Shown piece after piece: positions 7,920 through 16,040 of a stretch of DNA of 57,874 nucleotides; the stretch's first letter is position 1, and each line of letters begins with the position of its first letter. Position numbers and translations under genes: made by a program. The notes beneath the pieces are model-generated. The model saw only the letters and a program-made list of their open reading frames with translations, had not been told where the DNA came from and searched no databases. Source of the stretch: Ruminococcus sp. (lineage in GTDB: Bacteria; Bacillota; Clostridia; Oscillospirales; Acutalibacteraceae); the NCBI GenBank assembly GCA_017458845.1, contig JAFSZY010000021.1, positions 1 to 57,874 on the forward strand, written 5' to 3'.

Positions 7920-8130
7920 ATTTGTTTATCTCAGGGTTGTCAGTGCGGTAAAGCAAGTAATCAATTGATACGTTAAAGTAATCGGCAATTTTCACAAGTG
8001 TTTCATAATCGGCTTCACGTGCGCCTGTTTCATATCGGCAAATTGTGTTTTGATTCATATTAAGTTCGATCGCAAGCCGGGTTTGTGACAGATGTTTGCT
8101 TTTTCGCAGTTCTCTAAGCCGAAAATTCAC
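7918..8130 (-). CDS. XRE-family DNA-binding regulator
   Basis: A 70-residue, single-domain Cro/C1-type helix-turn-helix protein. The recognition region reads LSQTRLAIELNMNQNTICRYE (about residues 15-35), with a typical YLLYRTD ending. I place the start at GTG 8130 rather than the upstream in-frame GTG 8148, because AAGGGGTGA lies in front of it at the right distance. It is divergent from the secreted CHAP-lectin gene at 8230, and the shared 100-base gap holds a consensus promoter overlapped by a palindrome. It is therefore probably the local repressor of that gene and of itself. A TATAAT on the minus strand (8155-8150) would give it a very short leader. Confidence 0.88.
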   Translation of the reverse strand: MNFRLRELRKSKHLSQTRLAIELNMNQNTICRYETGAREADYETLVKIADYFNVSIDYLLYRTDNPEINK

Positions 8131-8141
8131 CGAATCACCCC

Positions 8142-8170
8142 TTGACACAATTATACCGACTTGGTATAAT
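8142..8170 (+). promoter_or_regulatory. Consensus promoter of the CHAP-lectin gene
   Basis: TTGACA (8142-8147), 17-base spacer, TATAAT (8165-8170): an exact sigma-A consensus. The transcript would start near 8177 and run into the gene at 8230. The -35 lies inside the leader of the divergent regulator gene. Confidence 0.85.
8151..8169. promoter_or_regulatory. Putative XRE operator overlapping the -10 region
   Basis: Perfect inverted repeat TTATACC-gactt-GGTATAA covering the spacer and most of the -10 hexamer. A second palindrome TATCCC-aaaac-GGGATA follows at 8176-8192. A repressor dimer bound here would block RNA polymerase at both divergent promoters. Confidence 0.65.
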
Positions 8171-8229
8171 ATTAATATCCCAAAACGGGATAATTATACA
8201 TAATATATTTCAAAAGGGGAGATTTTTTG

Positions 8230-9561
8230 ATGAAAAAAGCAGTGTCAATTATTTTATGTGTAATTTTAGTTGTTTCAATAGCCTCAGTTAGCTTTACTGC
8301 TGACGCGGTAGTGGCGAAACGTTCAAATGCTGAGGCTATGGCTTGGGTAAAATCACAAGTTGGAAAATCGCTTGATTATGATGGAGAGTACGGTGCGCAG
8401 TGTGTCGATTTTATTGCGTTTTATTATAAGTATCTGGGAACAATAACTCCCGGTGGAAATGGTGCGGATTATTCTTGGAATAAACTTCCAAGCGGATGGA
8501 AAAGAATAAAAGGAGCACAACCAAAAGTTGGAGATATTCTTGTATATGTTGGATCCCAATATGGGCATGTAGGTATTTATGAGTCGGATTACGTAACATA
8601 TCATCAGAATTATTCAGGACAGCATAAGGTTGTAAAATGTACTTATAAGTATAATGAGTTAACGGTTCCTTATTGGGGTGTAATTAGACCGAAGTTTACA
8701 GATCAGGATCTTGGGGCAAAATTTTACGCTAATATATTAGTTACATCAAAAAAGAGTTTAGCTTTAACTTCAACTGATAAAGATAATGTGTGTATAGATA
8801 CAGCGGACTATAGCAATTATGAAAAATGGCTTTTTGAACGACAAAATGATTATTCATATAAAATCACAAACGTTAAAATGAAAAAATGTCTGGATGTCAA
8901 AGGAGGAAAAACAGCTAAAGGAACTAATATACAAGTTTACAAAAGCAACAACACCAATGCCCAAAGATGGTATTTGATTAAAAATGGGTCAGGCTATTCG
9001 TTTGTTCCTAAATGTAATTATAAAGGAGCTATGGATATAAAAGGCGGCAAATTTGAAAAGGATAATAATGTACAGGAATGGAACAGCAAACTAAATGAAG
9101 CTCAAAGATTTACCATTGTAAAAACCGTAAATTATAAGAATTTGGGTAAAACGTTCAAAGCAAGAATTATCAGTAATAAATCGACGTTCAGCATTGACGC
9201 TGACAGTAGCAGTAACGTTTATCTTAATAATTCCAATAAAGGCAGCAATAGTCAAAAATGGTTGTTCGAAAGACAAAAAGATATGTCATATAAAATAACT
9301 AACCTAAGATATAAAAAATGTTTAGATGTTAAAAGCGAAAAAAAAGAAAACGGTACAAATATCCAATTATGGAAAAGCAATGACAGTAAAGCACAAAGGT
9401 GGTTTATAATAAAAAACGATTCAGGGTACGCGCTGGTTCCAAAGTGTAATCTTAACGGAGCAATGGATATAAAAGGCGCAAAATTCGTAAAAGGTACGAA
9501 TATACAAGAATGGACAATTAATTATAAAGAAGCTCAGCGGTTTAAAATATCAAAGTATTAA
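8230..9561 (+). CDS. Secreted CHAP-domain hydrolase with ricin-type lectin repeats
   Basis: A 443-residue protein with a Sec signal peptide (MKKAVSIILC... to about residue 27). A CHAP domain (about 30-165) has the catalytic pair visible: Cys58 in GAQCVDF and His113 in GHVGIY. Two ricin-B-like lectin units follow (about 170-300 and 310-443), marked by repeated AQRW/AQRF motifs and the CLDVKGGK / AMDIKGGK segments. CHAP domains cut peptide or amide bonds in peptidoglycan; the lectin units should bind envelope sugars. ATG 8230 is preferred over TTG 8227 given AGGGGAG eight bases upstream. The coding sequence is visibly more AT-rich than the neighbouring genes, suggesting acquisition. It could be an autolysin or a secreted lysin against other bacteria. 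Confidence 0.88.
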   Translation: MKKAVSIILCVILVVSIASVSFTADAVVAKRSNAEAMAWVKSQVGKSLDYDGEYGAQCVDFIAFYYKYLGTITPGGNGADYSWNKLPSGWKRIKGAQPKVGDILVYVGSQYGHVGIYESDYVTYHQNYSGQHKVVKCTYKYNELTVPYWGVIRPKFTDQDLGAKFYANILVTSKKSLALTSTDKDNVCIDTADYSNYEKWLFERQNDYSYKITNVKMKKCLDVKGGKTAKGTNIQVYKSNNTNAQRWYLIKNGSGYSFVPKCNYKGAMDIKGGKFEKDNNVQEWNSKLNEAQRFTIVKTVNYKNLGKTFKARIISNKSTFSIDADSSSNVYLNNSNKGSNSQKWLFERQKDMSYKITNLRYKKCLDVKSEKKENGTNIQLWKSNDSKAQRWFIIKNDSGYALVPKCNLNGAMDIKGAKFVKGTNIQEWTINYKEAQRFKISKY

Positions 9562-9593
9562 TTTGCGGTTGCTTTTCATAAAACATAAAAATT

Positions 9594-9736
9594 GGGGCTG
9601 GCTCAAAAGTCAGCCCCGATGTCATTCTGAGCGCAAGCGAAGAATCTTAATTCGGCATATAATCTTAGATTCTTTATCACTACGTTCCTCAGAATGACAA
9701 TATGGGGCGACTCAATTATACTTTTGAGTCAGCCCC
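9594..9736. repeat. MITE-like element with terminal inverted repeats
   Basis: The ends are 16-base inverted repeats with one mismatch: GGGGCTGGCTCAAAAG (9594-9609) and CTTTTGAGTCAGCCCC (9721-9736). Nested inside is a second inverted pair, TGTCATTCTGAG (9620-9631) and CTCAGAATGACA (9688-9699), with AGAATCTTA / TAGATTCTT further in. There is no coding capacity. It lies between two convergent genes and may also act as their terminator. Confidence 0.65.
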
Positions 9737-9743
9737 GTCCTTA

Positions 9744-10679
9744 TTAATCTCTCTTTAAAATCTCTTTAGCTATATATATCGGGCGGTTTTTGCTCTGGAT
9801 ATATGTCTTTGCCAGGTACGAGCCGATGATACCGAGACCGAAAAGCTGCAGACCGCCGAACAGCAGGATAAGCACAACGATTGTAGCATAACCGCTGAAA
9901 GCGTGGTTGAAGAATATCCTCTGAATAATAACTATAATCAGGTAAATCAGAGAAATGCATGTCGCCAGAAGTCCGAAGTAGGTAGCGAAGTTGAGGGGCT
10001 TTGTGGAGAAAGCGGAGATACCGCCAAGAGCGTATTTGACAAGGCTCTTGAAGCCCCATTTTGTCTCGCCCGCGTTGCGTTCCTGAACCTCATAGGGGAT
10101 GAACTTGGTGTTGAAGCCTACCCAGCTGAACAAACCCTTTGAAAAACGGTGGTACTCGCTCATATCGATTAAAGCCTCAGCGACAGGTCTGGTGAAAGTC
10201 CTGAAGTCACTGGCATCAGCGTGAAGTTTGACCTCGCTGAATTTATTGATAAGGTTGTAAAAGCCCTTCTTGAAGCCCGTCATCACAGAGCCTTCCTTAC
10301 GCTTTGCCTGATACGCGGCTACACAGTCGTACTCGGGCTCGTTCTCGAGCACATCGAGCATTTCGAGCACAACCTCGGGGCGCTGCTGCAAGTCGGCATC
10401 TATCAGGGATACATAGTCGCCCGTGGAGTTCTTGAGGCCCGCGTAGATGGCGCTCTCCTTGCCGAAATTGCGGCTGAAGGACACAACGGTGATGTTGCTC
10501 TCGGTCTTTTCGTTATAGAGCTTTTTGAGCTTTGCGAGGGTGTCGTCGGCGCTGCCGTCGTTTACAAAAACAAACTCGTAGTCGGATACTTTGCCGTCAA
10601 AAGCCTTTACACATTCTTCGTAAAAAAGTTCAACGTTGTCCTGCTCGTTATAGCAGGGCACAACAAGAGATAGTTTCAT
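9744..10679 (-). CDS. GT2 glycosyltransferase, polyprenyl-phosphate sugar synthase type
   Basis: A 311-residue family 2 glycosyltransferase. The N-terminus reads LVVPCYNEQDNV, the DAD metal/nucleotide motif (DADLQQRPE) is near residue 95, and two C-terminal hydrophobic helices (about 230-255 and 265-290) anchor it. This layout matches GtrB/DPM1-like enzymes that load glucose or another sugar onto undecaprenyl phosphate for transfer outside the membrane. The GtrA-type protein at 48945 and the YfhO protein at 45836 could be functional partners, though they are far away. GGAGGAAC precedes the ATG. It is divergent from metF. Confidence 0.88.
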   Translation of the reverse strand: MKLSLVVPCYNEQDNVELFYEECVKAFDGKVSDYEFVFVNDGSADDTLAKLKKLYNEKTESNITVVSFSRNFGKESAIYAGLKNSTGDYVSLIDADLQQRPEVVLEMLDVLENEPEYDCVAAYQAKRKEGSVMTGFKKGFYNLINKFSEVKLHADASDFRTFTRPVAEALIDMSEYHRFSKGLFSWVGFNTKFIPYEVQERNAGETKWGFKSLVKYALGGISAFSTKPLNFATYFGLLATCISLIYLIIVIIQRIFFNHAFSGYATIVVLILLFGGLQLFGLGIIGSYLAKTYIQSKNRPIYIAKEILKRD

Positions 10680-10742
10680 TCTAAGTTCCTCCGTAAAAAC
10701 GTCTAATATATTTTAACACATATTTGTATAATGTCAAATGTA

Positions 10743-10771
10743 TTGTGTTATTATGATGTTTGTGGTATTAT
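10743..10771 (+). promoter_or_regulatory. Putative promoter of the metF-metH operon
   Basis: TTGTGT (10743-10748), 17-base spacer, TATTAT (10766-10771), giving a leader of about ten bases before ATG 10788. The gap of 108 bases to the divergent gene is too short to hold an S-box or cobalamin riboswitch. Confidence 0.45.
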
Positions 10772-10787
10772 AAAAGTTGGTGATACT

Positions 10788-11645
10788 ATGAAAATACTCG
10801 ATATGTATAACGAAAACAAAACTTTATTGAGCTTTGAGGTGTTTCCTCCCAAAAAGACCTCGCCGATAGAGTCTGTCTACGGCGTTCTGGAGGAGCTGTG
10901 CTCGCTCAGCCCCGCCTATGTCAGCGTTACATACGGAGCAGGCGGTACCGCGAGCGACAACACCTGCGCTATCGCGAGCAGAATAAAGCACGATTATAAA
11001 ATAGAAGCGCTCGCTCACATCACCTGCGTCAACAGCACGCGTCCCGAGGTGGAAAGCGTCCTCAAGGATTTTAAGGAACACGACATCGACAACGTGCTCG
11101 CTCTCAGGGGCGACGTGGTTCCCGATATGCCGCCCAAGACCGACTTCAAATATGCGAGCGAGCTGACCGAGTTCATCAAAAGCCGCGGCGGGTTTCACAT
11201 CGCGGGAGCCTGTTATCCCGAGGTTCACCCCGAGGCAAAGGACGACGTTACAGACATCATCAACCTCAAGAAGAAAGTGGACGCGGGAGCGGATTTCCTT
11301 ATCTCCCAGCTTTTCTATGACAATAATATTTTTTATGAGTTCCAGAAGCGCTGCCGTCTGGCGGGCATAAACGCGCCGATTGAGGCAGGCATTATGCCTG
11401 TCATCAACCAAAAGCAGATTCAGCGTATGGTGAGCCTGTGCGGAGCGTCGCTCCCCGCGAAGTTCGTGCGCATTATGAACCGCTACGGCGACAATCCCGA
11501 GGCTATGCGCGACGCGGGAATCGCCTACGCCGTAGACCAGTGCGTGGACTTAATCGCGAACGGCGTCAGCGGAATTCATCTGTATACAATGAACAATCCG
11601 TATGTGGCAAGGCGCATAACCGAAGCGATAGGCAAGCTGTTATGA
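10788..11645 (+). CDS. metF: Methylenetetrahydrofolate reductase
   Basis: A 285-residue FAD-dependent TIM barrel that reduces 5,10-methylene-THF to 5-methyl-THF, the methyl donor for the methionine synthase two genes on. Visible motifs are SFEVFPPK at the N-terminus, VSVTYGAGGT, ALRGD (about residue 85), the AGACYPEVHPEA segment and DFLISQLFYD. An in-frame ATG at 10731 exists, but ATG 10788 gives the usual family N-terminus and has GGTGA in front. The stop overlaps the start of the next gene (ATGA), so the operon is translationally coupled. Confidence 0.95.
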   Translation: MKILDMYNENKTLLSFEVFPPKKTSPIESVYGVLEELCSLSPAYVSVTYGAGGTASDNTCAIASRIKHDYKIEALAHITCVNSTRPEVESVLKDFKEHDIDNVLALRGDVVPDMPPKTDFKYASELTEFIKSRGGFHIAGACYPEVHPEAKDDVTDIINLKKKVDAGADFLISQLFYDNNIFYEFQKRCRLAGINAPIEAGIMPVINQKQIQRMVSLCGASLPAKFVRIMNRYGDNPEAMRDAGIAYAVDQCVDLIANGVSGIHLYTMNNPYVARRITEAIGKLL

Positions 11646-12286
11646 TTAAGCTCACAAGCATTGACAGGGGCGAAACGCTCAGGTACCTCGGCAGCGGAAA
11701 GGTTGAAATGAACAGCGAGACGGACAAGCTGCTCGATATCTGCGAAAAAGAATTGCTCTTGGCGGTACGTCCCAAATATCTGTATAAGACAATCAAAATA
11801 AACGAAGCGGACATCATTCAGGGCGAAAGCGTAAAGGCGCACCTTAAGGGCTGCGAAAAAGCCGTTTTGCTTTGCGCGACTCTCGGCAGCGAAACCGACA
11901 AGCTTATCAGAACCGCTCAGGTTACGGATATGGCGAAAGCCGTTGTGCTGGACGCTATGGCGAGCTCGGCGGTTGAAAAGGTGTGCGATGAGGTAGAAAG
12001 CCTCATAAAAGCGGAAAACCCCGACAAGTTTTTGACGTGGAGATTTTCCCCCGGCTACGGTGACTATCCTCTCAGCTTGCAGGGTGAGCTTTTGAGGATT
12101 CTTGACGCGCCCCGCAGGATAGGGCTGTGCACCAACGAGAACTCTATCCTCACTCCCACCAAGTCCGTGACGGCGATTATAGGGGTAAGCGATAATCCGA
12201 TTGAAAATAAGCGAAAAGGCTGCGCAAGCTGTAATTTAAAAAATACCTGCAAATTCAGAAAGGCAGGAACACGCTGTGAATTTTAA
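11642..12286 (+). CDS. Free-standing methionine synthase reactivation domain protein
   Basis: A 214-residue protein resembling the Met_synt_B12 (AdoMet-binding activation) domain that sits at the C-terminus of full-length MetH. The key segment is RFSPGYGDYPLSLQ (about 128-141), followed by TPTKSVTAIIGVS (about 172-184). The protein ends with a Cys-rich tail, CASCNLKNTC...RC, of four cysteines. It should reductively remethylate the cobalamin cofactor of the MetH encoded next, which lacks this domain. Its start ATG 11642 overlaps the metF stop, and its own end overlaps metH by 11 bases. The electron donor is not evident; the Cys tail may bind metal or a cluster. Confidence 0.85.
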   Translation: MIKLTSIDRGETLRYLGSGKVEMNSETDKLLDICEKELLLAVRPKYLYKTIKINEADIIQGESVKAHLKGCEKAVLLCATLGSETDKLIRTAQVTDMAKAVVLDAMASSAVEKVCDEVESLIKAENPDKFLTWRFSPGYGDYPLSLQGELLRILDAPRRIGLCTNENSILTPTKSVTAIIGVSDNPIENKRKGCASCNLKNTCKFRKAGTRCEF

Positions 12287-14639
12287 AGACTTACTTAAAA
12301 ACGAATATATAATCCTCGACGGCGCTATGGGCACAATGCTCCAGCAGAGCGGGCTCAAACTCGGCGAGATTCCCGAGGCGCTCAACATCGAGAACCCCGA
12401 GGCGGTTATCGACATTCACCGCAAGTATATTGACGCGGGGAGTGAGATAATCTGCGCCAACACTTTCGGCGCGAACTCCTACAAGCTGGGGAACAGCTCG
12501 TATACGGTCAGTGAGATTGTCAGAGCGGGTATTGAAAATGCCAAGAAGGCGGCTGAAAAAAAGGCGCTGGTCGCCCTCGACATCGGACCTGTCGGTCAGC
12601 TTATCGAGCCCGCGGGCGCAATGAGCTTTGACGAGGCGTACGAATACTTTAAGGAAGAGATAGTCGCGGCAGAGGACGCTGACGTAATCTTCTTTGAGAC
12701 CTTTACCGATTTGCTCGAGCTCAAGGCGGGCGTGCTCGCCGCCAAGGAGAACTGCGACAAGCCGATTGTCGCATCTATGACCTTTGAGCAGAACGGAAGA
12801 ACTTTCGCGGGCGTGAGCGTAGCGAGCGCGGCTCTGACCCTGGAGGGCTTGGGCGTTGACGCTCTCGGCGTGAACTGCTCGCTCGGTCCCGACGAGCTTA
12901 TGCCTATCGTAAAAGAGTTTACAGAGTGGACGAGCCTCCCGATTTTCGTCAAGCCCAACGCGGGACTTCCCGACCCCAACAGCAACACCTACAACGTGAG
13001 CGCCGAGGACTTTGCCGAATGTATGGACAAAATCATTGACTTCGGCACAGTTAAGCTCGTGGGCGGCTGCTGCGGAACCACGCCCGACTATATCAGGGCG
13101 CTGAAAAAAGTAACGGAAAACCGCCCGTATAAGAAAGCGGAAGTACTAAAAGACACGGCAATTTGCTCGGGCACGACGGTTGTGGAAATATCCGAGCCCA
13201 GAATTATCGGCGAGAGGATAAACCCCACGGGCAAAAAGCTCTTTAAGGAAGCTCTGAAAAATAACGATATCGATTATATACTTTCCCAGGCTATCAGCCA
13301 GGTAAACGCGGGCGCGAACATACTCGACGTGAACGTCGGTCTGCCCGAGATTGACGAGAAAGAGATGATGACGCGCGTAATAAAGGCTATACAGTCGGTC
13401 GTGGACGTACCGCTCCAGATTGACACCACAAAGCCCGACGTGCTCGAGGCGGCTCTGAGGGTTTACAACGGCAAGCCCATTGTAAATTCCGTCAACGGCG
13501 AGGAAAAGTCGCTGAGAACAATTCTTCCGCTCGTCAAAAAGTATGGAGCGTCCGTTGTGGGGCTTACGCTTGACGAGGAAGGAATTCCCAAGACTGCCGA
13601 GGGACGTTTTAAAATAGCGGAAAAAATTGTCGCCGAAGCGCGGGAGTACGGAATTAATCCTAAGGACGTATATATTGACTGCCTTACCCTCACCGTTTCC
13701 GCGGAGCAGGAGGGCTGCCGAGAGACTCTAAACGCCCTGCGCAGGGTTAAGAATGAGCTCGGGTGCAAGACGTGCCTCGGTGTGTCGAACATCAGCTTTG
13801 GACTCCCCAACCGCCCGCTTGCAAATCACATCTTCCTGACTATGGCGCTTGAGAACGGGCTTGACCTGCCCATTATTAACCCCAATGACGAGGATATGAC
13901 GGGCGCGGTGAGGGCGTTCAAGGTGCTCTCCAATATCGACAAGAACTCCGCCGATTACATTGCCGCCTATAATGAGGCTAAACCCGAAAAGCCCGTTATC
14001 AAAAGCTCACGCGTGACGCTCGGCGAAGCTATAAAGAGCGGACTGCAAACAGAGGCGGCTCAGATTACAAAGGATATGCTCACAAAAACCGATGCTATGA
14101 GCATAGTCAACGGCGAGCTCATACCCGCTCTGGACAAGGTCGGCGCGGACTTTGAGGCTAACAAAATCTTTTTGCCCCAGCTCATACAGAGCGCGAACGT
14201 CGCTCAGGCGTGCTTTGACGTTATTAAGGCGCACCTGACAAAGAATAACGAAACGCCCGTGAGCAAGGGTAAAATCATTCTCGCCACCGTCAAGGGCGAT
14301 ATACACGATATAGGCAAGAATATTGTCAAGGTTCTGCTCGACAACTACGGCTACACGGTGGTTGACCTCGGGCGCGACGTCGCTCCCGAGCTGGTCGTAA
14401 AAACGGCGATTGAACAGAACATCAGGGTTATAGGACTTTCGGCGCTTATGACAACGACGCTGGGCAGTATGGAGCAGACAATCAAGCTCGTCAAAAGCAC
14501 CCCCGAATTAAAGGACTGCAGGTTCCTCGTCGGCGGCGCGGTACTCACAAGGGAATACGCCGAGGCTATCGGCGCTGACTACTACTGCAAGGACGCCAAG
14601 GAAAGCGTGGACGCGGCGAAGAGGATATTTAGCAAATAA
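12276..14639 (+). CDS. metH: Cobalamin-dependent methionine synthase, short form without activation domain
   Basis: A 787-residue enzyme that transfers methyl from 5-methyl-THF to homocysteine via cobalamin. Domains in order: homocysteine-binding barrel (1-~285) with zinc ligands Cys201, Cys265 and Cys266; pterin-binding barrel starting at IIGERINPTG (~310); cobalamin cap helices (~600-655); and the B12-binding Rossmann domain (~660-787) with GDIHDIGKN, where His677 is the axial cobalt ligand. The fourth, activation domain of the E. coli-type protein is missing and is supplied by the upstream gene. The start is GTG 12276 within the end of that gene. Together with metF it forms a compact methionine/one-carbon operon. 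Confidence 0.95.
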   Translation: MNFKDLLKNEYIILDGAMGTMLQQSGLKLGEIPEALNIENPEAVIDIHRKYIDAGSEIICANTFGANSYKLGNSSYTVSEIVRAGIENAKKAAEKKALVALDIGPVGQLIEPAGAMSFDEAYEYFKEEIVAAEDADVIFFETFTDLLELKAGVLAAKENCDKPIVASMTFEQNGRTFAGVSVASAALTLEGLGVDALGVNCSLGPDELMPIVKEFTEWTSLPIFVKPNAGLPDPNSNTYNVSAEDFAECMDKIIDFGTVKLVGGCCGTTPDYIRALKKVTENRPYKKAEVLKDTAICSGTTVVEISEPRIIGERINPTGKKLFKEALKNNDIDYILSQAISQVNAGANILDVNVGLPEIDEKEMMTRVIKAIQSVVDVPLQIDTTKPDVLEAALRVYNGKPIVNSVNGEEKSLRTILPLVKKYGASVVGLTLDEEGIPKTAEGRFKIAEKIVAEAREYGINPKDVYIDCLTLTVSAEQEGCRETLNALRRVKNELGCKTCLGVSNISFGLPNRPLANHIFLTMALENGLDLPIINPNDEDMTGAVRAFKVLSNIDKNSADYIAAYNEAKPEKPVIKSSRVTLGEAIKSGLQTEAAQITKDMLTKTDAMSIVNGELIPALDKVGADFEANKIFLPQLIQSANVAQACFDVIKAHLTKNNETPVSKGKIILATVKGDIHDIGKNIVKVLLDNYGYTVVDLGRDVAPELVVKTAIEQNIRVIGLSALMTTTLGSMEQTIKLVKSTPELKDCRFLVGGAVLTREYAEAIGADYYCKDAKESVDAAKRIFSK

Positions 14640-14648
14640 GTAAACGCA

Positions 14649-14875
14649 GGGGCGTACCCCTTTTTAAAGGAAATTCCCCTTCTAGGGGAAATGTCGGCAA
14701 CGCCGACAAAAGGGTTGCCGCCCTCGCTGAGAGGGTGTAAATTGTTGCGAGCAGAGCGAGCCAATTTACGGGGATTATCTCTCCTTTATATCCTCGCGTA
14801 TGGATAAGAAGGACCGCTAACGCTAGACGACCCCCAGAAATCAAAGATTTTTACCCCCTTAAAAGGGGGTACAGC
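14649..14875. repeat. Cluster of palindromic interspersed repeats
   Basis: This gene-free stretch is almost entirely hairpins: GGGG/CCCC (14649-14660), TTCCCC/GGGGAA (14674-14690), TGTCGGC/GCCGACA (14692-14708), CCCTC/GAGGG (14721-14735), GTAAATTG/CAATTTAC (14737-14769) and TACCCCCTT/AAGGGGGTA (14852-14871). The adjacent pairs follow the same two-hairpin plan seen at 7812 and 43355. Confidence 0.6.
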
Positions 14876-14894
14876 AAGGAGAAAAATAAAAAGC

Positions 14895-14933
14895 AAAAAA
14901 TCAGCACAATCCTTCGATTGTGCTGATTTTTTT
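14895..14933. terminator. Strong bidirectional terminator
   Basis: Perfect 11-bp stem TCAGCACAATC / GATTGTGCTGA with a CTTC loop, flanked by an A6 run on the left and a T7 run on the right. It can end the metF-metH transcript and, on the other strand, the sortase/FN3/asparaginase transcription unit. Confidence 0.9.
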
Positions 14934-15149
14934 GGATGAAATTGTGTGAACTGCTTATTGCAGCATGTGCACCTCTCTTGTGTGCAACTATATTCTATAC
15001 TATTTTATAACGGAAATCAACAATTCTACCATAATGTAATTGCCTAATAGAGAAACTGTAAGGGTTAATTCTTTAATGAATTAAAGAAAAACAAAAGGGT
15101 AACACTTTGTAACGAACAAGCGTTCGAGGTTAAATTAGTATTACAAATG
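14934..15149. other. Spacer with no recognised gene
   Basis: About 215 AT-rich bases downstream of the minus-strand asparaginase-like gene. The only structure I see is a perfect inverted repeat TTCTTTAAT-ga-ATTAAAGAA near 15069-15088. No convincing open frame with a ribosome site is present. Confidence 0.5.
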
Positions 15150-16040
15150 TTACTCACTGTAGCGTTGCCACAGTGAAATATAGGCGAAAACGGGAGAGGC
15201 TTCGGGAAGCGTTTTGAGCCCCAGATTGTCGAAGCTCTTTGTACTTGAGTACTGTGTGCCTTTGGATACGCCCGTGACATAAATTGGTTTATTACAGTCT
15301 TTGCAGAAGTTGATGAAGCTGTCGTTTTCCGTGGGCAAGGTTCCGCTGTGGTAGGCTTCTAAAAGGACAGCTTTGTATTCTCGGGAGCTCGTCAGCTTCA
15401 TACCCGGAGACGCTTTTATCCACAGTACAGGCGAGTCCTTTGTGAGGGTGAATTTCCCTATAGAGTCAAGGCTCGGTTCGCCTACAAGGTTTACAAAGTT
15501 ATCTTTGTCAAAATATCCATATTTGCCGCAGGTTGAATAAAGTCTGTCGCTGTAGGGCAAATGCGGTAACAGCGAGCTGCCGAGAAATATGGAGGGCTTT
15601 TCGTCCGTGTTTCTGTAGCTGACAAACACGCCGCCGATTTTCTTCTCAATAAACCGCAGCGCGTAACGCAGGTTGTCCCTGCCGTTGGAACGCTTGTCGC
15701 TGAGCACATAGTTTGATGACACAAGCACAATGGGAATGTCGGCGTTTCCGTACGCGAGAGATAACGCCGCGGCTGAAAACTGCAGGGTGTCCGTACCGTG
15801 CAGGATAACTATGCCATCATAATTTTGCTTTAGCTTGTCGCCGACAAAGTCGATTAGCCGTGTCAGATAATCGCCGTCAAGCTGTTCGGATAATATAAAA
15901 TAAGGCGAGAAAACCTCCGCCTCAATCCCGCTTGGAATGAGGGAGAGGATTTCCTTTTCGGCTGAATCGGACAGTGTGTAGAAGTCCGATTGTTTTTTAC
16001 TTAAGATTGTTCCGCCTGTGAGTAATAACGCTAATTTCAT
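15150..16040 (-). CDS. L-asparaginase-like amidohydrolase (AnsA type)
   Basis: A 296-residue protein of the asparaginase/glutaminase family. The first catalytic block TGGTI lies at residues 8-12 and the second, HGTDT, at 81-85; both catalytic threonines are present, as is the NGRDNL-type segment near 127. It is shorter than typical type I enzymes (about 330) and has no signal peptide, so it should be cytoplasmic. Asparaginase activity is the simplest call, but related amidohydrolases act on other substrates. Its ATG (16040) overlaps the stop of the secreted FN3/BIG2 gene by four bases, a surprising pairing for a metabolic enzyme. Confidence 0.8.
   Translation of the reverse strand: MKLALLLTGGTILSKKQSDFYTLSDSAEKEILSLIPSGIEAEVFSPYFILSEQLDGDYLTRLIDFVGDKLKQNYDGIVILHGTDTLQFSAAALSLAYGNADIPIVLVSSNYVLSDKRSNGRDNLRYALRFIEKKIGGVFVSYRNTDEKPSIFLGSSLLPHLPYSDRLYSTCGKYGYFDKDNFVNLVGEPSLDSIGKFTLTKDSPVLWIKASPGMKLTSSREYKAVLLEAYHSGTLPTENDSFINFCKDCNKPIYVTGVSKGTQYSSTKSFDNLGLKTLPEASPVFAYISLWQRYSE

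Noticed and set aside
10680..10787. S-box or cobalamin riboswitch before metF
   Set aside because: Only 108 bases separate the divergent genes, with no P1-type stem or conserved B12/SAM box; a simple promoter is seen.
11438..12286. Longer version of the MetH activation protein starting inside metF
   Set aside because: The extra 68 residues are Arg-rich out-of-frame translation of metF; the ATG at 11642 with ATGA overlap fits the family length.
15065..15280. 71-codon frame overlapping the end of the asparaginase-like gene
   Set aside because: Out-of-frame shadow with no ribosome site.
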